Below, piece by piece: positions 51,727-60,409 of a stretch of 64,000 nt of DNA. Within the stretch, counting starts at the first letter, position 1; each line of letters opens with the position of its first letter. The notes beneath the pieces were generated by a model that saw nothing but the letters and a program-made list of their open reading frames with translations, did not search any database and had not been told where the DNA came from. Source of the stretch: JBPOFM01 sp051252455 (GTDB lineage Bacteria; Bacteroidota; Bacteroidia; Flavobacteriales; Flavobacteriaceae); contig JBPOFM010000008.1 of the NCBI GenBank assembly GCA_051252455.1, positions 62,001 through 126,000 on the forward strand, in the 5' to 3' direction. The position numbers and the translations under genes are program-made.

Positions 51727-52293
51727 ATGGAAAACACATACATTTCTGGAATTCTTAAACAATTCATTTATTACAAAACTGTTGGTGACAAAACGTTCGA
51801 CCAACTTACTTTTGAAGAAATGAAAATATAACATACTGAGGACTTCAACAGCATCTCTATCATCGCAAAACATATGGTTGGTAATATGTTGAGCCGATGG
51901 ACCAATTTTTTAACTGAAGATGGAGAAAAATCATGGCGACAACGCGAACAAGAGTTTGAAGCAACATATTCTTCTAAACAGGAATTATTAAAAGCTTGGG
52001 AAAAAGGCTGGAACTGTGTGTTTGATGCCATCTCTCGACTAAAGGATTCTGAAATGGACACCATTGTTTATATCCGAAATGAGGGTCATACTGTTGCAGA
52101 GGCCATTTTCAGACAACTGGGACATTATCCATATCATATTGGTCAGATTGCCTTTATTGGAAAAATGATAAAAGGAAACGATTGGGTGTCGCTATCTATT
52201 CCGAAAGGAACATCTTCTACTTATAATTCAGACAAATTTAACCAACCGAAGGCGCGCAAACATTTTACTGATGACATAAACAATCAGAATTAG
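51727..52293 (+). pseudogene. DUF1572 / DinB-like family protein, interrupted by an in-frame stop
   Basis: One reading frame from ATG 51727 to the stop at 52293 (about 188 codons) encodes a DUF1572 protein, except for a TAA at 51829-51831 (codon 35). The sequence upstream (TYISGILKQFIYYKTVGDK) and downstream (SISIIAKHMVGNMLSRWTNF, in part) keeps the family pattern in the same frame. Relatives usually have Gln or similar here, and CAA to TAA is a single C-to-T change. The metal-binding His pattern of DinB folds is intact downstream (KHMVGN, GHYPYHIGQ). The 139-codon piece from ATG 51874 could be translated separately. A sequencing error or a true nonsense mutation are both possible. Confidence 0.8.
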
Positions 52294-52364
52294 AATCCAT
52301 ATAAGAATTTTAAAAATAGTTTAGCCAATATCTGAACATTGGAACAAGAAAATCTCAAGTTCAA

Positions 52365-53741
52365 TTATTCAGAAGTAATCCTTTCTATATAGCGTTTAAA
52401 TTCGGTCACAACTTTTGGGGCTAAAATCAAAGTCGCAGTCATTGTCGGAATGGCCATCAATGCAAATGTGCCATCAATCAAGTTAAGCATCATACTTAAT
52501 GGCGTCACGGCTCCCAGAATTATACTTAAGATATACAGATAATTATAATAGTGCTTATTGTTTGCCCCAAAAAGAAAGGACATACATTTGGTACCATAAT
52601 ACGAATAGGTAAATAAAGACGACATACTAAATGTCGCAATACAAACGAGCAATAAATAGTTACCATAGCCTGGCATAGCGTCATTAAAGGCACTAGCTGT
52701 AAGACTGACACCATTGACATCAGTCGTTTGCCAAACTCCTGTCACTAAAATTGCCAATGCAGTTAGGGTACAGACGATGAGCGTATCTATTGCAGGTCCT
52801 AACATTGCCACTAAACCTTCGCGAACTGGCTCACTGGTTTTTGTTGCGCCATGTGCCATTGGGGCAGTTCCAATTCCTGCTTCATTACTAAACGCACCAC
52901 GACGTATTCCCAATAATATCAGTCCTCCCAAAACGCCTCCTAGAAATTGGTCTCCCTTGTAAAATTCAGCACTGAAAGCATCTGTAAACATCAGTTTTAA
53001 ATAGGTTGGGACTTCTTCAATATATATCCCGAGAATAATCATTACTAACACAAAATAGAGCAAAACCATTGAAGGCACCAGTTTTTCAGCAGTTTTACTG
53101 ATTCTATTCAATCCTCCCAAAATCACAACAGAAGTAATTGCGACTAACACCAAACCAATAATAAGATTGGAAGTTTGGGTCACTTCAACCCCATTTGGTT
53201 CTAAAAGAATAAAATTAATGGCTTGCTTCAGCTGATTCACATTAAAAACAGGCAATGCGCCCACGAGTCCGCAAATACTAAAAAATACAGCTAATGGTTT
53301 CCATGATTTTCCCAAACCTTCCATAATAAAATACATGGGACCTCCTTGAATGTCACCATTGCTATCCTTACCTCTATACATAACCGCCAATGTACAGGTG
53401 AAAAATTTGGTCGACATTCCTACAATAGCACTCATCCACATCCAAAACATTGCGCCTGGACCGCCAATATTTATGGCGACTGCTACGCCTGCTATATTTC
53501 CCATCCCTATTGTAGAAGACAGTGCAGTTGTTAAGGCCTGAAAATGACTGATTTCACCAGGATCGTTCGGGTTATCATATTTACCACGCAATACTTTAAT
53601 CGCATGCATAAAATATCGAAAAGGTAAAAATCTTGATAGAAAAAGCAAATACATTCCGCCACCAATCAATAAAATAAGCAGTGGTAAGCCCCAAGCGTAG
53701 CTAGAAAATTGTTCAAAAATGTAATCGAGTGATTGAGCCAT
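52365..53741 (-). CDS. Sodium:alanine symporter family (AGCS) transporter
   Basis: 458 residues with about 10-11 membrane helices and the AGCS signature GGPMYFIMEGLG near 125-140 and the RRGAFSNEAGIGTAPMAHGA region near 275-295 (quoted in part). These permeases import alanine or glycine with sodium. The gene is divergent from the acyltransferase gene, and the 133-base gap contains an 8-base inverted repeat. Confidence 0.94.
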   Translation of the reverse strand: MAQSLDYIFEQFSSYAWGLPLLILLIGGGMYLLFLSRFLPFRYFMHAIKVLRGKYDNPNDPGEISHFQALTTALSSTIGMGNIAGVAVAINIGGPGAMFWMWMSAIVGMSTKFFTCTLAVMYRGKDSNGDIQGGPMYFIMEGLGKSWKPLAVFFSICGLVGALPVFNVNQLKQAINFILLEPNGVEVTQTSNLIIGLVLVAITSVVILGGLNRISKTAEKLVPSMVLLYFVLVMIILGIYIEEVPTYLKLMFTDAFSAEFYKGDQFLGGVLGGLILLGIRRGAFSNEAGIGTAPMAHGATKTSEPVREGLVAMLGPAIDTLIVCTLTALAILVTGVWQTTDVNGVSLTASAFNDAMPGYGNYLLLVCIATFSMSSLFTYSYYGTKCMSFLFGANNKHYYNYLYILSIILGAVTPLSMMLNLIDGTFALMAIPTMTATLILAPKVVTEFKRYIERITSE

Positions 53742-53816
53742 TAAAGTGAATTATTGATTAAAGATATAGTTTTCAGGTAATAATATTCAAGAATGACTTT
53801 TAAAAAAAACTATTGA

Positions 53817-53840
53817 ATCCAAAAATTACTAATTTTGGAT
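53817..53840. promoter_or_regulatory. Inverted repeat in the divergent AGCS / acyltransferase gap
   Basis: ATCCAAAA (53817-53824) and TTTTGGAT (53833-53840) are exact complements around an 8-base centre, close to where the plus-strand promoter should be. Candidate operator. Confidence 0.4.
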
Positions 53841-53874
53841 TTTAACATTATCTTTACACTTACAAGAACTACTA

Positions 53875-55005
53875 TTGAAACCTCAGTCGACACGATTATA
53901 TTTTCTTGATGCTGTGAGGGCGTTTGCCATTTTAATGATGTTGCAAGGACATTTTATTGACACGTTGCTCAATCCGTTGTATCGTGACGACACTTACCCT
54001 GCATATACTATATGGTCCTATTTTAGAGGAATTACGGCACCCGTTTTTTTTACAATTTCTGGACTAGTCGTTTTGTACTTATTACTCAAAGCCCATCAAA
54101 AGGGTGATGATAGTGTTCGTGTCAGAAAAGGAATTTCAAGAGGTTTGATGCTCATAGGAATTGGTTATTTGTTACGAATACCATTTGGATCGTGGCTTAA
54201 AGGGCAATTTGACACCTATTTTTTGGTCATCGATGTGTTGCAATGTATTGGACTTTCTCTTCTTATTCTTATAGGTCTTTACTTTGTAGCGAGAAAAAAC
54301 AGCAAAATCCTATCGATTATTTTACTCACCGTTGGTTTCATTATATTTTTATGTGAACCCTATTACAGAGATTTGAGATTAGACAACGTACCACTCGTTA
54401 TATCAAATTATGTATCCAAAGCAAACGGTTCGGTTTTTACAATTATTCCTTGGTTTGGCTACGTCGCTTTTGGAGGGTTTTTGGCGACAATTTTTTTTAA
54501 TTATTCACAGTCGAAACGATTCAAACAGATCATGATTGCCACATTTTTTGGTATTGGAAGTCTACTGTTATGGTTTTCAACAGATACTTTACATTTGCTA
54601 TATTATTTGACTGATTTTGAAATATTTGAAAGGTCTGCAAATTACAACTATTTGTTTTTAAGATTGGGAAATGTATTCTTTTATTTTGGAACATTTTATC
54701 TGCTGGAACGTTTTATGAAGCAGTCTATTGTCACCAAGATTGGAGAGAAGACTTTGAACATCTATGTGGTTCATTTCATCATCATTTATGGAAGTTTTAC
54801 AGGCATCGGTTTAAAACATTTTTGGTATAAATCTTTAGAACCTTGGGAAGCTGTATTTGGCGCGATTGCCTTTATGATTGTAGTTTGTTTGATCGTATTT
54901 TATATCGGAAAAACCAACGTGTTTATTTATAACCATTTGCGGAGATTGTTGCATCTGGTCATAAAACCTAAAAATAAAGATTCAGAATCTGATGACGATT
55001 TCTAG
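53875..55005 (+). CDS. HGSNAT-like (DUF1624) membrane acyltransferase family protein
   Basis: 376 residues with about 10 membrane helices. It starts LYFLDAVRAFAILMMLQGHF, the conserved region of heparan-alpha-glucosaminide N-acetyltransferase catalytic-domain (DUF1624) proteins, in which the His of helix 1 is the acyl-accepting residue. It begins at TTG 53875; the next in-frame ATG (codon 21) would remove the conserved helix. The C-terminus is charged and acidic (KNKDSESDDDF). Substrate unknown; relatives may acetylate cell-envelope sugars. Confidence 0.87.
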   Translation: MKPQSTRLYFLDAVRAFAILMMLQGHFIDTLLNPLYRDDTYPAYTIWSYFRGITAPVFFTISGLVVLYLLLKAHQKGDDSVRVRKGISRGLMLIGIGYLLRIPFGSWLKGQFDTYFLVIDVLQCIGLSLLILIGLYFVARKNSKILSIILLTVGFIIFLCEPYYRDLRLDNVPLVISNYVSKANGSVFTIIPWFGYVAFGGFLATIFFNYSQSKRFKQIMIATFFGIGSLLLWFSTDTLHLLYYLTDFEIFERSANYNYLFLRLGNVFFYFGTFYLLERFMKQSIVTKIGEKTLNIYVVHFIIIYGSFTGIGLKHFWYKSLEPWEAVFGAIAFMIVVCLIVFYIGKTNVFIYNHLRRLLHLVIKPKNKDSESDDDF

Positions 55006-55016
55006 AATACAACTAG

Positions 55017-55970
55017 TTAATTGAAATCAGCTAGAAACTGCTCGACATTCGATTTGATCCGGTTTTGAATATCTGACACATCGGCTTTTACAAAAGCTTC
55101 ACCCATAATGTTCTCATATAATTCGATATAACGCTCACTGACCGTATCAATATAATCATCTGACATCACAGGAACGATCTGTCCTTGCAAACCTTGAAAA
55201 TCATTTGCAATCAACCATTGACGCACAAACTCTTTAGATAATTGTTTTTGCGCTTCACCTCTATCTTGACGTTCTTGATAGCCTTCAGCATAAAAATAAC
55301 GAGACGAATCTGGTGTGTGTATTTCATCAATCAAGACAATTTTTCCATCTTTAGTTTTACCAAATTCATATTTTGTATCTACGAGAATCAAACCTCTACT
55401 TGCGGCGATTTCGGTGCCGCGTTGAAATAATTTCAGAGTATAATCTTCCAACCCCTCATAATCATTTTTTGAAACAATGCCTCGCTTCAATATATCCTCT
55501 CTGGAAATGTCCTCATCGTGATCGCCCATTTCTGCTTTAGTCGCAGGCGTAATTATTGGCTCTTGAAATCTGTCATTTTCTTTCATGCCTTCTGGCATTG
55601 CCACACCACAAAGCATTCTTTTGCCTGCTTTATATTCCCTTGCTGCATGACCTGACATATAACCTCGAATGACCATCTCTACTTTAAATGGCTCACAAAG
55701 ATGCCCAACAGCGACATTTGGGTCTGGAGTCGCAATTAACCAATTCGGAACTAAATCTTTTGTTTGCTCCATGAATTTGGTCGCAATCTGATTCAAAATT
55801 TGACCTTTATAGGGAATGCCTTTCGGCATCACCACATCAAAAGCACTCAAACGGTCTGTTGCAACCATTACCAATAACTCATCGTTAATATTATAAACCT
55901 CTCTCACCTTACCTTTATAAAGGCCTTTTTGATTAGGAAAATTAAAATTCGTGGAAGTTATTGTGTTCAT
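55017..55970 (-). CDS. purC: Phosphoribosylaminoimidazole-succinocarboxamide synthase
   Basis: 317 residues, the longer SAICAR synthase form. Segments include KGKVREVYNI near 20 (ATP-binding), ATDRLSAFDVVMP, RGYMSGHAAREYK near 105, and VDTKYEFGKTKDGKIVLIDEIHTPDSSRY (in part). It joins CAIR and aspartate in purine synthesis. It is monocistronic. A TATTTTTG element 34-41 bases before the ATG (56011-56004) may be its -7 box. Confidence 0.95.
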   Translation of the reverse strand: MNTITSTNFNFPNQKGLYKGKVREVYNINDELLVMVATDRLSAFDVVMPKGIPYKGQILNQIATKFMEQTKDLVPNWLIATPDPNVAVGHLCEPFKVEMVIRGYMSGHAAREYKAGKRMLCGVAMPEGMKENDRFQEPIITPATKAEMGDHDEDISREDILKRGIVSKNDYEGLEDYTLKLFQRGTEIAASRGLILVDTKYEFGKTKDGKIVLIDEIHTPDSSRYFYAEGYQERQDRGEAQKQLSKEFVRQWLIANDFQGLQGQIVPVMSDDYIDTVSERYIELYENIMGEAFVKADVSDIQNRIKSNVEQFLADFN

Positions 55971-56003
55971 ACTTGTTGAGGTATTATGAATTCTTGACTA
56001 TCA

Positions 56004-56011
56004 CAAAAATA
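56004..56011 (-). promoter_or_regulatory. Possible -7 element of purC
   Basis: TATTTTTG on the minus strand fits TAnnTTTG and lies 34 bases before the purC ATG. No TTG at the expected upstream distance. Confidence 0.35.
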
Positions 56012-56035
56012 AGACTATTGTAAATTTATTTAATA

Positions 56036-56065
56036 AAAAAAGAGCAGTAAAAACTGCTCTTTTCA
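56036..56065 (-). terminator. Intrinsic terminator after the 56084 barrel gene
   Basis: Minus-strand stem AAAAGAGCAGT / ACTGCTCTTTT with a TTTT loop and T tail; a perfect hairpin between the barrel gene stop and purC. Confidence 0.85.
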
Positions 56066-56083
56066 AAGTTATTCTTATTTCGA

Positions 56084-56596
56084 CTAGAATCTCAAATTGT
56101 ATGTGGCTCCGATGCCGACTACCTGGATATCAATATCGTTTTCTGCAAACGTATTTTGGTAGAATGCGAAGAAATTCCAATCTTCATTGTGATATCCAAT
56201 TTGAGGGTTCAAATAAAGTCCTCCAGCATTGTCGTCAATGTTTGTCAAAAAACCATAACCGAAATCAGCACCAATAAATAATCCTTTTGGTTTGAAGTAA
56301 TATCTTGCAAAACCCGCTACTGGAACAATTCCAAAATCTTCACCACCATCTTTTGCAAAGAAGTGATTGTAACCTGTCGCTACTCCGATCCCAAAATTGG
56401 GAGTCACTAAAAATTGACCTTTTAAATCTAAACCTAGTGTAAACGAAGAAAAATCATCAGAATCACCAATTGGCAAACCTGAATTCAATCCGATTTTTAA
56501 CCATGAATTATCAGAAGTGACATTGTCGATATCAACTTCTTGGGCAAATGTCGTTCCGGCAACGAACAACGCGAATAATAAAATAAGCTTTTTCAT
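56084..56596 (-). CDS. Outer membrane beta-barrel protein
   Basis: 170 residues: signal peptide MKKLILLFALFVAGTTFAQ, then eight amphipathic strands with aromatic girdles (FGIGVATGYNHFF, GLFIGADFGYGF, WNFFAFYQNTF, VVGIGATYNLRF). The C-terminus NLRF ends in Phe, as expected for a BamA-assembled barrel. Function unknown. It resembles the protein at 10058-10588 only in fold. Confidence 0.85.
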   Translation of the reverse strand: MKKLILLFALFVAGTTFAQEVDIDNVTSDNSWLKIGLNSGLPIGDSDDFSSFTLGLDLKGQFLVTPNFGIGVATGYNHFFAKDGGEDFGIVPVAGFARYYFKPKGLFIGADFGYGFLTNIDDNAGGLYLNPQIGYHNEDWNFFAFYQNTFAENDIDIQVVGIGATYNLRF

Positions 56597-56772
56597 TTTA
56601 TATAATTAATTTTAAAATTAGTAGAAGGCAGTAGTCAAATTATGTACCAATTTTCACATCTATCTTGCCAAAATTTCAAATTTTAATTAAGTATCTGATT
56701 TTGATATTCTTATTTTAAGTGACAAACTTACAGTGTCTGCCAAAATTAATTTTGTCAGTAATAGCAACAGTA

Positions 56773-57726
56773 CTACTCTCGATTCTCAATACCTTTATAA
56801 GCTTCAATGATTTTTCTGACTAGTTTGTGACGAATCACATCCTTTTCATCCAACATGATAATGCCAACGCCTTCCACATTTTTCAAAATCAACAAAGCCT
56901 CCTTTAAACCGGAAATAGTTCGACGCGGCAAATCCACTTGTCCAGGATCACCTGTCAAAAGAAATTTTGCGTTTTTCCCCATACGTGTCAAGAACATTTT
57001 CATTTGATTGTGGGTGGTGTTCTGACCTTCGTCCAATATCACAAATGCATTGTCCAAGGTTCGTCCACGCATGAATGCCAATGGTGCAATTTGGATCGTT
57101 CCATTTTCAAGAAACAAAGCCAATTTTTCGGCAGGAATCATATCACGTAACGCATCATACAAAGGTTGCATATATGGATCGAGTTTTTCCTTTAAATCAC
57201 CAGGAAGGAAACCAAGATTTTCACCAGCTTCTACCGCAGGTCGTGTTAAAATGATTCGCTTCACTTCTTTATTTTTCAATGCTTGCACTGCCAAAGCCAC
57301 ACCTGTGTAGGTTTTTCCAGTTCCTGCTGGACCGATAGCAAATACCATATCGTTCTGCCGCATACTTTCCACCAATCGACGCTGGTTGACGGTCTGTGCT
57401 TTTATCAATTTTCCTCCGACACCGTGCAAAATGACTTCACCACTTTTTTCAGACGTTGTATAATCCTCCTTACTTTGACTTGTAAGGACACGTTCAATCA
57501 TGTTTTCGTCAATCTTGTTGTATTTGATGTATTGTGTAGTCAACATTTCCATGCGACGTTCAAATTCCTCCAAAAGATCCTCATCGCCATAAGCCTTAAT
57601 TTTATTACCTCTTGCAACGATTTTTAACTTTGGAAAATATTTTTTGAGAAGTTCAATATTCACATTTTGTGCTCCGAAAAAGTCTTTTGGAGTAATTTCT
57701 TCTAATTCAATTATTAGTTCATTCAA
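56773..57726 (-). CDS. PhoH family ATPase
   Basis: 317 residues: an N-terminal KH-like/PIN-adjacent region (about 1-110), then the PhoH P-loop domain with Walker A GPAGTGKTYTG near 132-142, Walker B FVILDEGQNTT near 225-235, and the TGDPGQVDLP motif near 260. PhoH ATPases have been linked to RNA helicase-like activity and phosphate stress; the role here is undefined. It is divergent from the DUF62 gene, and the two are commonly adjacent in Bacteroidota. Confidence 0.93.
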   Translation of the reverse strand: MNELIIELEEITPKDFFGAQNVNIELLKKYFPKLKIVARGNKIKAYGDEDLLEEFERRMEMLTTQYIKYNKIDENMIERVLTSQSKEDYTTSEKSGEVILHGVGGKLIKAQTVNQRRLVESMRQNDMVFAIGPAGTGKTYTGVALAVQALKNKEVKRIILTRPAVEAGENLGFLPGDLKEKLDPYMQPLYDALRDMIPAEKLALFLENGTIQIAPLAFMRGRTLDNAFVILDEGQNTTHNQMKMFLTRMGKNAKFLLTGDPGQVDLPRRTISGLKEALLILKNVEGVGIIMLDEKDVIRHKLVRKIIEAYKGIENRE

Positions 57727-57933
57727 AAGCGATAGGATTTATTAAATTATCTGTTTTGTTTTATTAGTTTTGTGCCATTGGTTAAAGGGCCCATTTTTTA
57801 TTGTCATTGTTACAAATCTAACGGAAAAAATTGTACCGCGTTGACCTCTTTAATTTAAAATTCAAATATTTTTCAACAATAAGAGTTATTAAATTAACCC
57901 ACAATTCAATTTTAAAAATCATAATACCAATCT

Positions 57934-58767
57934 ATGGCTATCATTACGTTAACGACTGATTTTGGTGAGAAAGACCATTACGCAGGTGCCATAAAAGGAG
58001 CGATTTACAGTGAGTCGGAAGATTTTAAAATTGTTGATATCTCACACTCTGTACAACCCTTTAATATTTTGGAAGCGGCATACATTATTCAGAATGCTTA
58101 TAACAGTTTTCCCAAAGGCACCATTCACATTATTGGGATTGACTCTGAACTAAACCCAGAGAATAAACATATTGCAATAAAACTAGACGATCATTATTTT
58201 ATTTGTGCCAACAACGGAATTATGAGCATGATTTGTGCAGAAATTGCTGCAGAAAAAATTGTTGAGATCAATATTCATGATAAAGTAGTGAGCAATTTCC
58301 CAGTTTTAGATGTGTTTGCCAAAGTAGCTTGTCATCTTGCGAGAGGCGGTACATTGGAAGTTGTTGGAAAAGTAATTGATCATATCAAACCCATTAAAAA
58401 TATGTTGCCTTTTGTGAATGATGAACAAAATCAAATCATTGGCAGCATTATTTACACAGACAACTATGGTAATGTCGTGACAAATATTAAGCAGAAATTT
58501 TTTGATGCAATTCAGAAAGGGCGTCAGTTCGAAATTTCGGCTAGAAACTATAAATTCAAAGAAATACACACAAAGTATAGCGATATTGTTAATTTTGATA
58601 CACCAATTGAAAATAGAAACGATGAAGGAAAGGGTTTGGTGTTGTTCAACTCCTCCAATTATCTAGAAATTGCAATATATAAAAGTGATAAAATAACGGT
58701 TGGAAGTGCAAGTACACTCATGGGATTGCAAATGCGTGACACTGTGACGGTAAATTTTTTGAAATAG
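57934..58767 (+). CDS. DUF62 family SAM hydrolase/halogenase-fold protein
   Basis: 277 residues, the length of S-adenosyl-L-methionine hydroxide adenosyltransferases. N-terminal ITLTTDFGEKDHYAGAIKG binds SAM ribose, and the C-terminal domain begins near 165 (IIYTDNYGNVVTNI). The family's catalytic Asp-Arg-His triad looks altered: the HGRD-type segment reads SNFPVLDVFAKVA, with Pro where the His is expected, and the Arg of the GTERR-type loop is replaced in ELNPENKHIA. So SAM hydrolysis by the known mechanism is uncertain. It is followed 74 bases later by the 58842 gene. Confidence 0.88.
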   Translation: MAIITLTTDFGEKDHYAGAIKGAIYSESEDFKIVDISHSVQPFNILEAAYIIQNAYNSFPKGTIHIIGIDSELNPENKHIAIKLDDHYFICANNGIMSMICAEIAAEKIVEINIHDKVVSNFPVLDVFAKVACHLARGGTLEVVGKVIDHIKPIKNMLPFVNDEQNQIIGSIIYTDNYGNVVTNIKQKFFDAIQKGRQFEISARNYKFKEIHTKYSDIVNFDTPIENRNDEGKGLVLFNSSNYLEIAIYKSDKITVGSASTLMGLQMRDTVTVNFLK

Positions 58768-58841
58768 ACGAAGACGGAAGACTAAATAAAGATAAATTTT
58801 TTTAAAGAAGTTAACTGCTATAAAAATTGAAATTTTAAAAT

Positions 58842-59138
58842 ATGTTCGTAAGAATTGTAAAAATGAGTTTTGATCCCTCAAAAATTGAGCAGTTTCTTGC
58901 TAATTTTGAATCCAAAAAGCAGCACATACGTAATTTTGAAGGTTGTGAGTTTTTAGAATTGTATCGTGACAAAGAAAATACAAATGTGTTTTTCACCTAT
59001 AGTTTTTGGAATAGAGAAAGTGATTTAGAAAATTATAGAAATTCAGATTTGTTTAAAGGTGTTTGGGCGGAAACGAAAGTATTGTTTAATGGAAAGCCTG
59101 AAGCTTGGAGTGTCGACCGTTTACATAGTCTTAAATAA
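58842..59138 (+). CDS. Small antibiotic-biosynthesis-monooxygenase (ABM) fold protein
   Basis: 98 residues of ferredoxin-like ABM type: RIVKMSFDPSKIEQFLANFE, FEGCEFLELYRDKENTNVFF, and SFWNRESDLENYRNSDLFKG (in parts). ABM-fold proteins dimerise; some oxidise quinols, others degrade haem or are non-enzymatic. The gene sits 22 bases ahead of gldF, so it may be cotranscribed, a context I cannot explain. Confidence 0.85.
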   Translation: MFVRIVKMSFDPSKIEQFLANFESKKQHIRNFEGCEFLELYRDKENTNVFFTYSFWNRESDLENYRNSDLFKGVWAETKVLFNGKPEAWSVDRLHSLK

Positions 59139-59160
59139 TTGTAATTAGATATAGAAATTA

Positions 59161-59883
59161 ATGTTTGCCATTCTAAAAAAAGAAATCAATTCCTTCTTCG
59201 CTTCGCCAATAGGTTATTTGGTCATTGCTGTATTTTTGTTGCTGAACGGTTTGTTTCTTTGGATGTTTAAAGGAGAATTTAATATTCTAGACAACGGATT
59301 TGCAGATTTGTCAACGTTTTTTTTGTTGTCGCCTTGGATTCTTATATTTCTCATTCCTGCTGTGACCATGCGAAGTTTTTCAGACGAAAAAAAGCAAGGC
59401 ACTTTAGAGTTGCTACTCACAAAACCGATTTCGACATTACAGATTGTTCTTGGAAAATATTTCGGTGCATTTCTATTAATTATCATTGCCTTGGTTCCGA
59501 CGTTGCTGTATGTTTTTACCATTTCCAAATTAGGTGCCATTGAAGGCAATCTAGATACGGGAAGCATTCTCGGTTCGTATTTTGGGCTCTTGTTTTTGGT
59601 TGCGGCCTATACATCAATTGGCATCTTTTCCTCCACATTATCCGACAACCAGATCGTGGCTTTTATCATCGCGGTATTCATTTGTTTTTTCTTTTATTTT
59701 GGATTTGAAGGACTTTCCAATTACAAAATTTTTGGTGATGCTCTTTATCTCGAAAAACTAGGTATGGAATCCCATTTTAAAAGTATGAGCCGAGGCATTC
59801 TAGATACACGTGACTTAATTTATTTTATTAGCATCAGCATATTTTTTATTGCATTGACCAAATTAAACATCCAAAAAACATAA
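59161..59883 (+). CDS. gldF: Gliding motility-associated ABC transporter permease GldF
   Basis: 240 residues with six membrane helices of the ABC-2 type. The N-terminus MFAILKKEINSFFASPIGYLV is the GldF hallmark (SSPIGYLV motif), and MRSFSDEKKQGTLELLLTKPI near 75-95 matches in parts. In Flavobacterium johnsoniae GldF, GldG and GldA form a transporter required for gliding. The downstream 174-residue gene (2 bases away) separates it from gldG. Confidence 0.93.
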   Translation: MFAILKKEINSFFASPIGYLVIAVFLLLNGLFLWMFKGEFNILDNGFADLSTFFLLSPWILIFLIPAVTMRSFSDEKKQGTLELLLTKPISTLQIVLGKYFGAFLLIIIALVPTLLYVFTISKLGAIEGNLDTGSILGSYFGLLFLVAAYTSIGIFSSTLSDNQIVAFIIAVFICFFFYFGFEGLSNYKIFGDALYLEKLGMESHFKSMSRGILDTRDLIYFISISIFFIALTKLNIQKT

Positions 59884-59884
59884 A

Positions 59885-60409
59885 ATGATTCTTTCTGTAA
59901 CGCTAATCGTTTTTTTACTCATTGTGTTTGTCCTCGTTTTCCTATTTGTGAATACGATTGACAAACGAAAGTGGCTCACATTTATCATTGCAGTAATTGC
60001 AACGCCATTTGTCTATTTCTATGGATTTTATCCGATGGTCAATATTTTCAGCAGCTATCATCATGAAAAGTATTTCGATTCCAGCAGCTGGAAAGGTAAT
60101 AAGGATTTGAGATATGAAATGAGTGATGATTTGGTCGCTTCCAAAGAATTAATCGGTCGCAGCAAGGAAGATGTCAAAATGCTTTTGGGAACTTATGAGT
60201 GGTTGAGCTGGAATGATGAACTTCATGACAAAGACCCCAATTATTGGAATTATGGCTTGGGAATTGAACCCGGCGCGATGAATGACCAAAAAGACAATAT
60301 GCTTATTGTTTTTAAAAATAACAGAGTATCAAAAGTGGAATTATATCAAGCGCCCATCATAGAACAAGAACCTACGGGAAGCGAAGACACATCGAATGCT
60401 GAAGAATAA
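59885..60409 (+). CDS. Hypothetical membrane protein between gldF and gldG
   Basis: 174 residues: two N-terminal helices (about 1-25 and 30-52) and a C-terminal soluble domain of about 115. The segment ELIGRSKEDVKMLLG, followed by YGLG and a DNMLIVFKNNRVSKVEL strand pair, resembles the BamE/SmpA pattern (helix, L-L-G, two strands ending ...G(R/K)V). It starts 2 bases after gldF and overlaps gldG by 14 bases, so it is translationally coupled inside the gliding operon. It ends with an acidic tail (SEDTSNAEE). In F. johnsoniae gldF and gldG are adjacent, so this is an insertion relative to that model. Confidence 0.75.
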   Translation: MILSVTLIVFLLIVFVLVFLFVNTIDKRKWLTFIIAVIATPFVYFYGFYPMVNIFSSYHHEKYFDSSSWKGNKDLRYEMSDDLVASKELIGRSKEDVKMLLGTYEWLSWNDELHDKDPNYWNYGLGIEPGAMNDQKDNMLIVFKNNRVSKVELYQAPIIEQEPTGSEDTSNAEE

